DNA of 50,061 bases from Belliella filtrata (GTDB taxonomy: Bacteria; Bacteroidota; Bacteroidia; Cytophagales; Cyclobacteriaceae), in assembly GCF_022549775.1 (NCBI RefSeq), contig NZ_JAKZGP010000036.1, positions 1-50,061 on the forward strand, in the 5' to 3' direction. Every line of letters starts with the position of its first letter. Position 1 is the first letter of the stretch. Below the pieces are notes generated by a model. The model saw only the letters and a list, made by a program, of their open reading frames with translations, was not told where the DNA came from and searched no databases. Positions 17,529 to 27,403 of the stretch are shown here, one piece after another. The position numbers and the translations under genes were made by a program.

Positions 17529-18830
17529 TTAGTCTAGTTTTTGGTTTAGTGATTTGATTTGACGATGCATCAACCAAGTCACCATAAGTGCCAAAATAGT
17601 GTAAAGTACAAGGTAGAAAAAGAAACTATATTTCATTCCAGGTACTGGAGTTACCGCATCTTTTGTCTTCATGACCTGATGAATGATCCATGGCTGACGC
17701 CCCACTTCAGTCACTACCCAGCCAGCCTCTATGGCCAAAAAACCCATTGGCGCCATGATTATAAAAAGTAACCAATAATACTTGGATTGAAGCCAACTTT
17801 TCTTTTTGATACTGATTAGGTATATAATCCCAGCCAGCACCATAGCTACGCCAAGACCTACCATAAGTTGAAAGGCATAATGCACGATAGCAACGGGTGG
17901 TCTTTCATCTTCAGGGAAATCATTGAGACCTTTTACTTCGGCATCAAAATCACCAAATGCTAAGAATGAGAGTGCTTTTGGAATGGCTATTTTGTGCGTT
18001 ACTTTCTGATTCTCTTCATTTACAATACCACCAATATAAAGTGGAGCACCTTTTTGGGTTTCAAAATGTGCTTCAAGTGCAGCGAGCTTTACAGGCTGTC
18101 TCTTTGCTACATCTTTGGCAGAAATATCCCCACTGATTGGTTGAAGAAAAGCGGCAACAGTCCCAATGATTATCGTGATCTTGAAGGCTTTAAGGTGCAG
18201 GTCTACGTTTCGATTTTTGTAAATCTGATACGCATGAATTCCAGCCACTCCAAAACTTGTCGCTACAAATGCAGCTAAAGTCATATGAAGTGCTTGCGTA
18301 AACCATGCTGGATTTAGTAATGCTTTGACAGGATCAATGTTTGTAAATTCACCATTGATAAAATCAAATCCGGAAGGGGCATTCATCCAGCCATTGGCTG
18401 ATACCACAAGAATACCAGAGGCCACGCCTGCCACGCCGATAATAATTCCTGTGAACCAATGAAATTTCTCTGGTAACTTGTTCCAGCCATAAAGGTAAAA
18501 ACCAAGCGCAATCGCTTCTACGAAAAATGCGGCACCTTCTAGAGAAAAAGGCATCCCAATGATGGGTCCTGCATGCTTCATAAAACCTGGCCACAACATT
18601 CCTAGTTCAAAAGATAATGCAGTCCCTGAAACAGCTCCAGTCACAAAAAAAATGGCAACGCCTTTGAGCCAAGCCATTGTTAACTTCTTGTAAATAGGAT
18701 CTCTGGTTTTTAAAAATTTATAATGTGAGACCACCATAAAAAAAGGCATAACCATGCCAATACAAGCAAAAATAATGTGAAAGCCGAGGGTGAAGGCCAT
18801 TTGTAATCGAGCATAATCAAGATTTTCCAT
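17529..18830 (-). CDS. cydA: Cytochrome bd ubiquinol oxidase subunit I, short Q-loop type
   Basis: The 433-residue haem-bearing subunit of the bd oxidase. Key residues are visible: His18 (GFHIIF) and His182 (ALHMTLAAF) as haem ligands, Glu98 and Glu105 in MPFSLEGAAFFVEA, and the GRQPW motif (GRQPWIIHQVMKT). It is about 90 residues shorter than E. coli CydA, consistent with a short periplasmic Q-loop as in cyanide-insensitive oxidases; the loop includes KLAALEAHFETQKGAPLY. It leads the cydAB operon, with two bases between the genes. A TATCTTTG promoter box lies just upstream. Confidence 0.95.
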   Translation of the reverse strand: MENLDYARLQMAFTLGFHIIFACIGMVMPFFMVVSHYKFLKTRDPIYKKLTMAWLKGVAIFFVTGAVSGTALSFELGMLWPGFMKHAGPIIGMPFSLEGAAFFVEAIALGFYLYGWNKLPEKFHWFTGIIIGVAGVASGILVVSANGWMNAPSGFDFINGEFTNIDPVKALLNPAWFTQALHMTLAAFVATSFGVAGIHAYQIYKNRNVDLHLKAFKITIIIGTVAAFLQPISGDISAKDVAKRQPVKLAALEAHFETQKGAPLYIGGIVNEENQKVTHKIAIPKALSFLAFGDFDAEVKGLNDFPEDERPPVAIVHYAFQLMVGLGVAMVLAGIIYLISIKKKSWLQSKYYWLLFIIMAPMGFLAIEAGWVVTEVGRQPWIIHQVMKTKDAVTPVPGMKYSFFFYLVLYTILALMVTWLMHRQIKSLNQKLD

Positions 18831-18847
18831 AGGCTGGGTTTGATGAT

Positions 18848-18874
18848 CAAAGATAGCTCATAAAAGCCAAGCAA
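18848..18874 (-). promoter_or_regulatory. Promoter of cydAB
   Basis: On the minus strand TATCTTTG (18855-18848) is a perfect TAnnTTTG box, with a TTG 16 bases upstream of it as the -33 element. It lies 18 bases before the cydA ATG. I see no clear Fnr- or ArcA-like palindrome next to it. Confidence 0.55.
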
Positions 18875-18978
18875 GACAGGGAAATCGGAATTTCTTCGAA
18901 CTCAAATTTTTTTAAAGAGAGATACTATCAAGTTGGTTATCCGTTAATTAAGTGAGCTGTTGATAAATGGTGTATAAA

Positions 18979-19014
18979 TTGTTCAAAACCTTTGCAACAA
19001 ACAGCTTACATTTG
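18979..19014 (+). promoter_or_regulatory. Putative promoter of dnaB
   Basis: TACATTTG at 19007-19014 matches the -7 consensus and ends five bases before the dnaB ATG, implying a near-leaderless transcript. TTG at 18979-18981 could be the -33 element, with a longish 25-base gap. Confidence 0.5.
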
Positions 19015-19019
19015 TTACT

Positions 19020-20606
19020 ATGGCAGAGCAAAAATCACAAGGGAAAGATAGAATTTTAGGAAGAAAAAAGCCTGATTTGGCTGGTATCACCGGTGTAGGA
19101 AAACTGCCACCACAAGCAATAGAACTGGAAGAGGCTGTGTTGGGGGCATTGATGCTCGAAAAGGATGCGTTGACGCAAGTAGTAGATATTCTTCGTCCTG
19201 AGAGTTTCTACAAGGAATCCCACAAAGTGATTTACGCGGCGATCCTTGACCTTTTTGGAGATAGTCAGCCGATTGATATGCTTACTGTGACCAATCAGTT
19301 AAGGAAAAATGGTAAATTAGAAATTGCAGGAGGTGCATTTTTCATCACAGAGCTTACTTCAAAAATATCTTCTGCTGCCAATATAGAGTATCACGCAAGG
19401 ATCATCACCGAACAAGCCATGAAGCGTGACTTGATCAGCATAGCGTCTGAAATTCAAAAAGAAGCTTTTGAAGACACCACTGATGTTTTCGAACTTTTGG
19501 ATAAGATGGAGTCTTCCCTTTTTGAAATTTCAGAGAAAAATATCAGAAAGAACTATTCAGATATGCGCTCTATCATGAAAGCTGCAATCATGGAATTGGA
19601 GTCCAAAAAGGGGCAGAAAGATGGACTTACCGGAGTTCCGAGTGGATTTACAGCTTTAGATAGGGTGACTTCAGGCTGGCAAAAGTCAGATTTGGTCATC
19701 ATCGCGGCAAGACCTGCAATGGGTAAGACTGCATTTGTCCTTTCCGTATTGAGAAATGCAGCGGTAGATCATAATAGACCTGTAGCTATTTTCTCTTTAG
19801 AGATGTCATCAGTTCAACTGGTCAACAGGTTGATTTCTTCTGAAGCTGAACTAGATTCAGAGAAGATCAAAAAGGGGAATCTTGCTGATTATGAGTGGGA
19901 ACAGTTAGTTCACAAAACAGCAAAACTTTCCAAATCACCGCTCTTTGTAGATGATACACCAGCGCTTTCTATCCTTGAATTGAGAGCAAAATGTAGAAAA
20001 CTCAAAGCCCAGCATGATATCCAAATGATCGTAATTGACTACTTGCAGTTGATGTCAGGAGACTCTAAGTCAAGCGGTGGCGGAAATAGAGAGCAAGAGA
20101 TCGCAAGTATCTCAAGGTCTTTGAAGATGATTGCTAAAGAACTTGAAGTACCAGTGATAGCACTTTCACAGCTGTCAAGGGCTGTGGAAACTAGAGGTGG
20201 AGATAAGCGGCCACAACTTTCAGATTTGAGGGAATCTGGAGCTATCGAGCAAGATGCAGATATGGTAATGTTCCTCTACAGACCAGAGTACTATGGAATC
20301 AACGAAGATGAGGAAGGAAACTCAACCATGGGAGTAGGAGAGGTCATCATTGCCAAACATAGAAATGGATCCTTGGAGACTGTGAAGCTGAGGTTTATTG
20401 GAAAGTACACCAGATTTACTGATCTGGAGCTTAATGTTCCTTTCAAGCCACAAGATGCATTATACGGTAGCAAATTTCCGAGTAGTGCAAGTGGTCAAGG
20501 TTTTGACTCCAGCAATATGATTAGGGTACAGTCCAAAGCAAATGGTGGAGATGAGGATAGCCCATTCCCAGGTGGATTTGGAAGTGATGAACCTGCACCG
20601 TTTTAA
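19020..20606 (+). CDS. dnaB: Replicative DNA helicase DnaB
   Basis: The 528-residue hexameric 5'-3' helicase that unwinds DNA at the replication fork. The N-terminal DnaB domain (about 25-130, PPQAIELEEAVLGALMLEKD) is followed by a RecA-like motor domain with Walker A ARPAMGKTAF, Walker B MIVIDYLQLM, the LSQLSRAVETR motif and the DLRESGAIEQDAD signature, and the arginine-containing KHRNGSLETVKLRF. No intein interrupts it. The disordered tail is rich in Gly, Ser and Pro. It is monocistronic, with a terminator at 20637-20692. Confidence 0.97.
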   Translation: MAEQKSQGKDRILGRKKPDLAGITGVGKLPPQAIELEEAVLGALMLEKDALTQVVDILRPESFYKESHKVIYAAILDLFGDSQPIDMLTVTNQLRKNGKLEIAGGAFFITELTSKISSAANIEYHARIITEQAMKRDLISIASEIQKEAFEDTTDVFELLDKMESSLFEISEKNIRKNYSDMRSIMKAAIMELESKKGQKDGLTGVPSGFTALDRVTSGWQKSDLVIIAARPAMGKTAFVLSVLRNAAVDHNRPVAIFSLEMSSVQLVNRLISSEAELDSEKIKKGNLADYEWEQLVHKTAKLSKSPLFVDDTPALSILELRAKCRKLKAQHDIQMIVIDYLQLMSGDSKSSGGGNREQEIASISRSLKMIAKELEVPVIALSQLSRAVETRGGDKRPQLSDLRESGAIEQDADMVMFLYRPEYYGINEDEEGNSTMGVGEVIIAKHRNGSLETVKLRFIGKYTRFTDLELNVPFKPQDALYGSKFPSSASGQGFDSSNMIRVQSKANGGDEDSPFPGGFGSDEPAPF

Positions 20607-20636
20607 ATAGAATTAGAGAAAAATCAATTAGCCAAT

Positions 20637-20692
20637 AAAAATTCAGCTCCCGCTTAGAAAAGACTATTTACTCAACAGGGAGCTGAATTTTT
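20637..20692. terminator. Bidirectional terminator after dnaB
   Basis: AAAAATTCAGCTCCC (20637-20651) pairs perfectly with GGGAGCTGAATTTTT (20678-20692). The loop is 26 bases, and a T-run follows on the plus strand. It serves dnaB and the convergent peptidase gene. Confidence 0.82.
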
Positions 20693-20700
20693 TCAACCTT

Positions 20701-22188
20701 TTAGTTATTGCCATAAAGTGCTTTAGCAGCTTCTTCATATTTGTCACCAGTTTTCCAAACGGGTCTTTCTGGATTGTTTGCAATCTTTTCGGCTGTCAAG
20801 AGATATGATTTCCAATATTTTATAGCATAATCAAGGTCGAAATTATCTACTTCATCTCCTGGCTGGTGGTAATATTTATTGATCTCATCATCAAATGCCG
20901 TAAAGCCAAGAGAAAATGTAGGTGAAGGTATTCCTTTTCTTGCGAAGTTCACATTGTCGGATCGATCGTAAAGTCCTTGCTCGGGAGATGGATCAGCTGT
21001 AGTTTCCAACCCGAATTGAGCTGTTGCATCTGCGATAAGAGGGTCTACTGATGTTCTTCCAAAGCCAATAACGGTGATGATAGAAGTGTCATTGTATCCT
21101 CCATTATCGATATTTAAGTTGTAGATGATTTTATCAAGTGAAATCAATGGATTGTCAGAGAAGTATCGACTTCCAAGCAAACCTTTTTCTTCTGCCGTCC
21201 AAGCACATAATAATATAGATCTTTTTGGTGGGTTTTCGGCAAAGTAGCGAGCGGCATTGATGACTGCCACTGTACCAACGGCATTATCTCTCGCCCCATT
21301 GTAAATAGAGTCGCCTTCAGCATTGGGAGTCCCTACACCGATATGATCATAATGTGCAGAAAGCATCACATATTCGTCCTTCAATTTAGGATCTGTACCT
21401 TCTATGATAGCGACTACATTTTTGCCAATAATGTCTTTGTTAACTTTGCCCACCACTTCTAGACTAGCTGATTTGACTTGACCTTTTCCTATGGCGTTGA
21501 TATGGGTATTGCTTAAATCTTTGAGCCAAATATAGGGGATGGTTGTAGCTCCTTTACTTTGATCAATAGTGAGTTGTGTTCTGTTCAATGACCTGGCAAT
21601 AAGGTTCCAAGGCACAGATGGGATATTATACATTTCTATAATTCCTACAGCACCATTTGCTTGAGCCAATGCCAGTTTTTCCCTGCCTACGGCAAAAAGA
21701 TCTGATGGACTTAGCCTATCCGGAGCACCTACATTGGTGACTACGATTTTACCTTCTACATTTTTACCAGCATAATCTGCCTCAAGTCCATGTCCGATCA
21801 CGACCAATTCATGCTCTCCATTGATCGCAGGACCATCTAGCACTAGTAAATCTTCCCCTTGCTCAAATTTCACATCCCCTAACGTTATCTCACCCTTTTT
21901 GGGAGGTGCTGATAGTCTGAAAGGTATGTGTTGATAGAAACCATTTGCATCTTCAATTTCTTTGGCTCCATATTTCCAAAATTGCTCTGCGATAAATCGT
22001 GCTGCGGCATCTATCTCTGGTCTAATGGGATCTCTCCCCATAAGCTCATCCGATGCCAAGTACCTGAAATGAGACAAGGATTCCTTTTCATCAAAATTTG
22101 CTTCAATGGCTGCCTTTCCTCCTTGAGCAAATGCATATGGCGATGTCAAAAGAAGGCACATGCCTAATACTAAATTTTTTCTCTTCAT
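20701..22188 (-). CDS. Exported M28-family metallopeptidase
   Basis: The 495-residue secreted zinc aminopeptidase-type enzyme has a signal peptide (cleavage near YAFA-Q, residue about 21), an N-terminal segment with DELMGRDP, an inserted PA-like domain (about 100-250, GKNVEGKIVV) and the M28 catalytic core. The metal-binding pattern is intact: SAHYDHIG, GARDNAVGTVAV, CAWTAEEKGLLGS, LNIDNGG and YYHQPGDE. It probably releases N-terminal residues from peptides in the periplasm. It differs from the GCPII-like enzyme at 7620 by lacking the dimerisation domain. It is monocistronic and shares the dnaB terminator. Confidence 0.92.
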   Translation of the reverse strand: MKRKNLVLGMCLLLTSPYAFAQGGKAAIEANFDEKESLSHFRYLASDELMGRDPIRPEIDAAARFIAEQFWKYGAKEIEDANGFYQHIPFRLSAPPKKGEITLGDVKFEQGEDLLVLDGPAINGEHELVVIGHGLEADYAGKNVEGKIVVTNVGAPDRLSPSDLFAVGREKLALAQANGAVGIIEMYNIPSVPWNLIARSLNRTQLTIDQSKGATTIPYIWLKDLSNTHINAIGKGQVKSASLEVVGKVNKDIIGKNVVAIIEGTDPKLKDEYVMLSAHYDHIGVGTPNAEGDSIYNGARDNAVGTVAVINAARYFAENPPKRSILLCAWTAEEKGLLGSRYFSDNPLISLDKIIYNLNIDNGGYNDTSIITVIGFGRTSVDPLIADATAQFGLETTADPSPEQGLYDRSDNVNFARKGIPSPTFSLGFTAFDDEINKYYHQPGDEVDNFDLDYAIKYWKSYLLTAEKIANNPERPVWKTGDKYEEAAKALYGNN

Positions 22189-22287
22189 TTTATATTTGTG
22201 TTTCTAATTTGAAGATAGAAATTTACTTTAGACCAGCCAAGTTCTTTCTAGTCTATGCGTGAAGAATGTTCATTAATGGATACAATT

Positions 22288-23028
22288 TCACTTTAAATTC
22301 GGTATAGCAGCAGTAAATTCATCAAATTGAATGCTCAGTTGCTCCAATATGGTTGTAAAATGCGTTGGAATTGGTGCTGTTATTTTTATTTCTAGACCTG
22401 ATATAGGATGAATAAATGACAAAAATGCGGCATGGAGCATTAAGTTATTAAGCTCAAAAGTCTCTCGGAAAAATCTGTTTTGCTTATTTTCACCATGCGT
22501 ACTGTCACCTATAATATAATGCCTAGCATGTGCCAAGTGTCTTCTTATCTGATGCATCCTCCCTGTATGGGGATAAGCCTTCAATAGGGCATATCGACTA
22601 GTAGGGTAGCGTGGGGTAGATGCATAAGGAATCTCTGCTTCGGCTAACTTCCAAAACTCAGTAACACAGTCTTGGAGAGAACCATCAAGTTCTTTTTTGA
22701 GCGGGTGATCAATTATGAAATGCTTTTCCTTTGGGATCCCACGCACTAGGCATAAATACCCTTTTTTGATTTGAGTGGTAGCAAATTGTGGTTGAAGTAA
22801 GGTTGCTGCCTCTGTAGATTTGCCAAAAAGCAAAACTCCGGAAGTAGGCCTATCAATCCGATGCAAAGGATATATGCGCTGACCTATCTGATCTCTGAGA
22901 AGTTGTAGGGCAAATTTAGGGTTTGGATCGTTTGCTATTTTGGTTTTATGGACCAACAAGCCCGAAGGCTTGTTGATCGCAATATAGTTTTCATCTTCAA
23001 ACAGAATCTCAAGAGGTGAATAGTTCAT
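22288..23028 (-). CDS. truC: tRNA pseudouridine(65) synthase TruC-type (RluA family)
   Basis: The 246-residue pseudouridine synthase closely follows E. coli TruC in layout: EILFEDENYIAINKPSGLLV, the catalytic-Asp motif HRIDRPTSGVLLFGKS, RYPTSRYALL, HTGRMHQIRRHLAHARH and IIGDSTHGENKQNRFF. TruC isomerises U65 in tRNA acceptor stems. ATG 23028 is used because it begins at the conserved region and lies 23 bases after the mnmA stop; the frame is open further upstream but only inside mnmA. Together with mnmA it forms a two-gene tRNA modification operon. Confidence 0.88.
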   Translation of the reverse strand: MNYSPLEILFEDENYIAINKPSGLLVHKTKIANDPNPKFALQLLRDQIGQRIYPLHRIDRPTSGVLLFGKSTEAATLLQPQFATTQIKKGYLCLVRGIPKEKHFIIDHPLKKELDGSLQDCVTEFWKLAEAEIPYASTPRYPTSRYALLKAYPHTGRMHQIRRHLAHARHYIIGDSTHGENKQNRFFRETFELNNLMLHAAFLSFIHPISGLEIKITAPIPTHFTTILEQLSIQFDEFTAAIPNLK

Positions 23029-23051
23029 GATGTGATTGTCAAAGATTTTCT

Positions 23052-24263
23052 TTAAAAAATTGTTCCCGATCCTATGCTTTCTTGGTCTCGATACCAAGCT
23101 ACAAACTGACCAGAGGCTATCCCTTTTTGTGCTATGTCGAATATAACATATAGACCATTTGATCTTTGGATCAAAGTTGCACCTACAAGAGGTTGCCTAT
23201 ACCGAATCCTTGCTTGATATCTGGCTGATTCACCTACTTTTAGTCTCAAATCCTCTCTTATCCAGTGAACATCATCTTGCTTCACAAATAGCCCATTTCT
23301 TAATAGGCCAGGGTGTGTTTCCCCCAATCCAGTATAAATAACGTTCTCTTTGGTATCTGTAGAAATGACAAATAACGGCTTACCTGTGCCACCTACCTGG
23401 AGTCCTTTTCGCTGACCCACAGTGAAGTAGTGAGCACCATGATGTTCGCCAAGTTTTTTTCCTTGTGTAGTATTATAATGAATAGGAAGACAAATAGCAT
23501 CTAATTGCTCATTGTCAAGGTTTTTAACTGTTTGACTTTCGGGTACTACCTGTCCTGTATATATAGGTAGATCTTCAGGGATTACGAGAATCTCTCCCTT
23601 TTTAGGTTTCAGTTGTTGTTGTAGAAAATCAGGCAATCGAACTTTTCCAATGAAGCATAAGCCTTGGCTGTCTTTTTTGTCAGCGGTAATCAAGTCTTGT
23701 TCCTTAGCGATTTTTCTTACTTCTGGTTTTTGAAGGTGACCGATTGGGAACAATGCTTTGGAAAGCTGATCTTGATTGAGTTGACATAGGAAATAGCTCT
23801 GATCTTTGTTGGGGTCGGCTCCAGCTAGCAGTTGATACACTGGTTTTCCCTCGATACTTATTTCACCTTTTTGACAATAATGTCCAGTAGCTACAAAATC
23901 AGCTTTAAGTTTTTGTGCCGCTTTGAGAAAAATATCAAACTTGATCTCTCGGTTACAAAGGATGTCAGGGTTTGGTGTACGACCTGCTTTGTATTCTGAA
24001 AACATATAGTCGACTATCCTTTCTCTATATTCTTCACTTAAGTCTATAGCTTGAAAAGGTATACCGAGCTTTTCTGCCACTAGCATGGCATCGGTGCTAT
24101 CCTCCATCCATGGACATTCATTTGAAATGGTGACGCTTTCATCGTGCCAGTTTTTCATGAACATCCCTATGACTTCATAGCCTTGTTCTTTGAGAAGATA
24201 TGCTGCTACAGAGCTATCTACTCCGCCGGATAGTCCGACTACTACTCTTTTTCTTTGATTCAT
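23052..24263 (-). CDS. mnmA: tRNA-specific 2-thiouridylase
   Basis: The 403-residue enzyme inserts sulfur at C2 of the wobble uridine (s2U34) in Lys, Glu and Gln tRNAs. It has the PP-loop [15 protein letters not shown] (10-24), the target-recognition element [11 protein letters not shown] with catalytic Cys103, and the second catalytic cysteine Cys203 in SQGLCFIGK. The C-terminal beta-barrel domains carry FTVGQRKGL. It is cytosolic and needs a sulfur relay not encoded here. It leads the operon with truC. Its leader contains a small hairpin (24276-24296). Confidence 0.95.
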   Translation of the reverse strand: MNQRKRVVVGLSGGVDSSVAAYLLKEQGYEVIGMFMKNWHDESVTISNECPWMEDSTDAMLVAEKLGIPFQAIDLSEEYRERIVDYMFSEYKAGRTPNPDILCNREIKFDIFLKAAQKLKADFVATGHYCQKGEISIEGKPVYQLLAGADPNKDQSYFLCQLNQDQLSKALFPIGHLQKPEVRKIAKEQDLITADKKDSQGLCFIGKVRLPDFLQQQLKPKKGEILVIPEDLPIYTGQVVPESQTVKNLDNEQLDAICLPIHYNTTQGKKLGEHHGAHYFTVGQRKGLQVGGTGKPLFVISTDTKENVIYTGLGETHPGLLRNGLFVKQDDVHWIREDLRLKVGESARYQARIRYRQPLVGATLIQRSNGLYVIFDIAQKGIASGQFVAWYRDQESIGSGTIF

Positions 24264-24275
24264 GAGGTTAAATTT

Positions 24276-24296
24276 TCATGGGGTCAAGGCCCATGA
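24276..24296 (-). promoter_or_regulatory. Hairpin in the mnmA leader
   Basis: TCATGGG (24276-24282) pairs with CCCATGA (24290-24296), with a 7-base loop, ending 12 bases before the mnmA ATG. It contains ATG triplets near the real start. It could affect ribosome access; no regulator is evident. Confidence 0.35.
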
Positions 24297-24602
24297 GGAT
24301 TTAATGATGCTTTCTAACAATAGAATATTGTCGAAAGGTTCTGTAAAGGTAGAATAATTTGATTTTTAGATACAATATACCGTGTATTGAATAATTTTTT
24401 CAAATTAAATTTAATTATGATAAGTTTTTTAAAAAGATGCTTTTATGTGTTGTTAAGGCTATTTTTTAAAGTTTTTACTACCATGATACCCTGTTTTATA
24501 TAATTAAAATTGGTTTTATTTTAACTTTTTTTAAGTCCATGCAATCCAGTTGAGTTAGATCATTCGTAAGTCTGTCTAATCGAACCAACATTAACTAATA
24601 AC
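24297..24602. other. AT-rich intergenic region between mnmA and the DUF4394 gene
   Basis: About 300 bases of very AT-rich sequence separate divergent genes. It must hold promoters for both, but I see no clean TAnnTTTG box with a proper upstream TTG, no tRNA and no convincing open frame. Several T-runs are present. Confidence 0.5.
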
Positions 24603-26126
24603 ATGAAAAAGAACAGTTTTACTTTTGGGCTACGTGCCCTAATGATTTTGACCACAGCTATTCTAGGATTTAGTTGTAACAATGAAGATGACATGCCAGG
24701 TGTAGATCAACCAGGAATGGCACCAGAGGTTTCTTTCACAGCATTATTGGAAGGAAATAGGATTGCAATGTATGATGCAAGAGAGCTTAGCTCTCCAATG
24801 GATACAAAAGACATCACTGGTCTTGAGTCGGGTGATAATATTGTTAGCATTGACTACAGACCAGCTACTGGTCAACTCTATGCGCTAGGATCTAGTAGCA
24901 GACTTTATGTGATCAATGAAAACTCAGGAGTTGCTACTGCACTTGGAGAAGGTCCATTTTCTCCTGCTGTCAGTGGTGAAAACGCTTCTATTGATTTTAA
25001 TCCTACAGTTGACAGAATTAGATTGGTAACTGAGTCAGGGCAAAATTTGAGATTACATCCTGAATTAGGCAATGTAGTAGCTACAGATGGAAATATCTCA
25101 GGAGGAAGCAATCCAAGAATTGGTGCTGTTGCATATACGAATAGTATGGCAGGTGCCAGTGCAACGGAACTTTTTGACATTGACTTTGAAAGCAATAAGC
25201 TTTATGTACAAGATCCACCAAATGACGGGGGATTGAGAGAAATTGGTGATTTAGGAATTGACTTCATGGGAATGGGTAATTTTGACATCAATCCTGACAA
25301 TAGCGCTGCTTTGGCTGTTACAAGACACGAAAATGAATCGAAACTTTACACTATCAATTTGTCTTCTGGTAGAGCACAGTGGGTAGGAACATTCAATCAA
25401 CCGGTATTTGGTATAGCTTTCAAAACAAATCCAGTAGCTTATGCTGCAACTGAAGACAATATGCTACATAGATTTGACCCTATGGCTCCACAAGCTAATG
25501 GTGTAGCTTTTCAAGGATTATTATCAAACGAGACTGTTGTAGGTCTTGACTTTAGACCAGCAAATGGTCAGCTATATGCAATCACAAGCATGAGTAGAAT
25601 TATGACAGTAAATACAGCTAATGGACAATTGACCCTTGTAGGAGCTGTTCTTAATCCACTTCTTGCAGGAACTTCTTTTGGGTTTGATTTTAACCCAACT
25701 GTTGATAGAATCAGATTGGTAAGTAATACAGGACAAAACCTAAGACTGCATCCGACTGAGGGAACAGTGGTAGCTGTAGATGGTAACTTGAACCCAGGTA
25801 CTCCAATGGTAAATGGTGCGGCTTATACCAATAATATAGCAAACGCTACTTCTACTGTACTTTATGTGTTAGATAGTGAAACTAATATGCTGTACAAGCA
25901 AGATCCGCCAAATGATGGAGGTCTAGTAGCTATCGGAGCTTTAGGAGTAGACATTACTGCTGATAATGGATTTGATATTGGAGGAAAATCTAATATGGCA
26001 TTTGCTCTTCTTGAAGTAGGTGGTGCTACAGCAGTATACAGTATCAATCTTGAAAGTGGTGCAGCGACAAAAGTGGCTGATTTTAATATCAATGCAACTG
26101 CAATGGCCGTTGGGTTAGGTTTTTAA
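24603..26126 (+). CDS. DUF4394 lipoprotein with two tandem domains
   Basis: The 507-residue lipoprotein has lipobox LGFSC (Cys25). The mature part is two DUF4394 domains (about 45-270 and 275-507) that repeat the same landmarks: DYRPATGQLYALG / DFRPANGQLYAIT, DFNPTVDRIRLV in both, GQNLRLHP in both, and QDPPNDGGL in both. DUF4394 proteins are probably beta-propellers of unknown function, sometimes found in secreted or surface proteins. The close similarity between halves suggests a duplication within the gene. It is monocistronic with its own terminator. Confidence 0.9.
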   Translation: MKKNSFTFGLRALMILTTAILGFSCNNEDDMPGVDQPGMAPEVSFTALLEGNRIAMYDARELSSPMDTKDITGLESGDNIVSIDYRPATGQLYALGSSSRLYVINENSGVATALGEGPFSPAVSGENASIDFNPTVDRIRLVTESGQNLRLHPELGNVVATDGNISGGSNPRIGAVAYTNSMAGASATELFDIDFESNKLYVQDPPNDGGLREIGDLGIDFMGMGNFDINPDNSAALAVTRHENESKLYTINLSSGRAQWVGTFNQPVFGIAFKTNPVAYAATEDNMLHRFDPMAPQANGVAFQGLLSNETVVGLDFRPANGQLYAITSMSRIMTVNTANGQLTLVGAVLNPLLAGTSFGFDFNPTVDRIRLVSNTGQNLRLHPTEGTVVAVDGNLNPGTPMVNGAAYTNNIANATSTVLYVLDSETNMLYKQDPPNDGGLVAIGALGVDITADNGFDIGGKSNMAFALLEVGGATAVYSINLESGAATKVADFNINATAMAVGLGF

Positions 26127-26153
26127 TTGAATTTTAATCTTCAACTTTTTAAT

Positions 26154-26179
26154 AGACCAGTCGAGCAATTGACTGGTCT
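26154..26179. terminator. Terminator after the DUF4394 gene
   Basis: AGACCAGTC (26154-26162) pairs with GACTGGTCT (26171-26179) around an 8-base loop, followed by a pyrimidine-rich TCTTCTTTCTTT tail. It lies between convergent genes. Confidence 0.8.
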
Positions 26180-26186
26180 TCTTTCT

Positions 26187-27386
26187 TTAAAATCTTTTGA
26201 GAGCCAATTGGCTTACTGTATTACCAATAGCGAGTGAGCTTGTAGCAGCTGGAGAAGGGGCATTTAAGACATTGATAGCAAACTGATTCTCACGTATGCT
26301 GAAATCATCCAAAAGACCACCATTTCTATCACAGGCCTGAGCCCTGACACCAGCACCACCGTCTACCAAATCTGATTCTTGAATATCAGGAATCAGCTCT
26401 TGTAAAGCTTTGGTAAATGCAGCTTTGGAGAATGATCTATACATCTCTCCAAATCCAGTCTTCCAGTATTTAGCAGCGACCTTCTGGAAACCTGGCCAAG
26501 ACAGGGTCTCTGATAACTCTCTCAAGTTGACATCAGACCTTTTATAACCTTCTCTTTTAAATGCTAGAACTGCATTGGGCCCCGCTTCAACGCCACCTTT
26601 CATCATTCTTGTAAAATGAACTCCTAAAAATGGGAAATTAGGATCTGGCACTGGGTAGATCAGGTTTTTGACTAAATATTCTCTTTCTTTTTTCAGCTTA
26701 TAGTATTCACCTCTAAAAGGAATAATCTTCACATCTAATGGTTCAACTTGGTTCATTTGAGCAACTTTGTCAGAATACAGTCCACCACAATTGATGATCA
26801 ACTTACTGTCAAAATGCTGAAGTTTGGTCTGTACTACCGAATAACCTTTTTGAGTGCTAGTCCTGATTACCTCATGTCCCAAAAAGATCTCGCCACCTAG
26901 CTTTTTGAATTTCTCTCCATAGGCTAGTGCTACTCTTTTATAATCCACTATACCCGTCTGTGGTACATGGATGGCAGCCACGCCAGCACAATAGGGCTCA
27001 TATTCCCTTAATTCATCTAAGGTAATGTGTCTTGTTCCAGTCAATCCATTATGTAACCCTCTATCATGTAGTCCATTAAGAATAGGGATTTGCTCCTTTC
27101 TGGTTGCGACCACCACTTTTCCAGTGATTTCATAAGGGATTTGCTCTTGATCACAAAAATCTATCAATTCTTGATAGCCCTCGATACAATTTATCGCTTT
27201 TAGTGAGCCAGGTTTATAGTACAAGCCAGAGTGAATGACACCAGAGTTGTTTCCCGTCTGATGTTTTGCCAGTTCATTTTCTTTTTCAAGAATGGCAATG
27301 TTCAATTCTTGTTTTTGTTCCTTTATTTTCAATCCTGTTGCGAGTCCTACGATTCCCCCGCCTATGATGATGATGTCGTATAGCAT
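26187..27386 (-). CDS. lhgO: L-2-hydroxyglutarate oxidase / dehydrogenase
   Basis: The 399-residue FAD enzyme of the DAO/GlpD-like family oxidises L-2-hydroxyglutarate to 2-oxoglutarate. The FAD-binding dinucleotide motif IIGGGIVGLATG starts at residue 7. GNNSGVIHSGLYYKPGSLKA, GIVDYKRVA, NCGGLYSDKVA, IIPFRGEYYKL and the C-terminal GGAGVRAQACDRNG are all typical of LhgO. It is likely associated with the inner membrane and passes electrons to quinone or oxygen. It is a single gene with a TATATTTG box upstream. Confidence 0.92.
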   Translation of the reverse strand: MLYDIIIIGGGIVGLATGLKIKEQKQELNIAILEKENELAKHQTGNNSGVIHSGLYYKPGSLKAINCIEGYQELIDFCDQEQIPYEITGKVVVATRKEQIPILNGLHDRGLHNGLTGTRHITLDELREYEPYCAGVAAIHVPQTGIVDYKRVALAYGEKFKKLGGEIFLGHEVIRTSTQKGYSVVQTKLQHFDSKLIINCGGLYSDKVAQMNQVEPLDVKIIPFRGEYYKLKKEREYLVKNLIYPVPDPNFPFLGVHFTRMMKGGVEAGPNAVLAFKREGYKRSDVNLRELSETLSWPGFQKVAAKYWKTGFGEMYRSFSKAAFTKALQELIPDIQESDLVDGGAGVRAQACDRNGGLLDDFSIRENQFAINVLNAPSPAATSSLAIGNTVSQLALKRF

Positions 27387-27403
27387 GAATATTAAGCTTT
27401 AGG

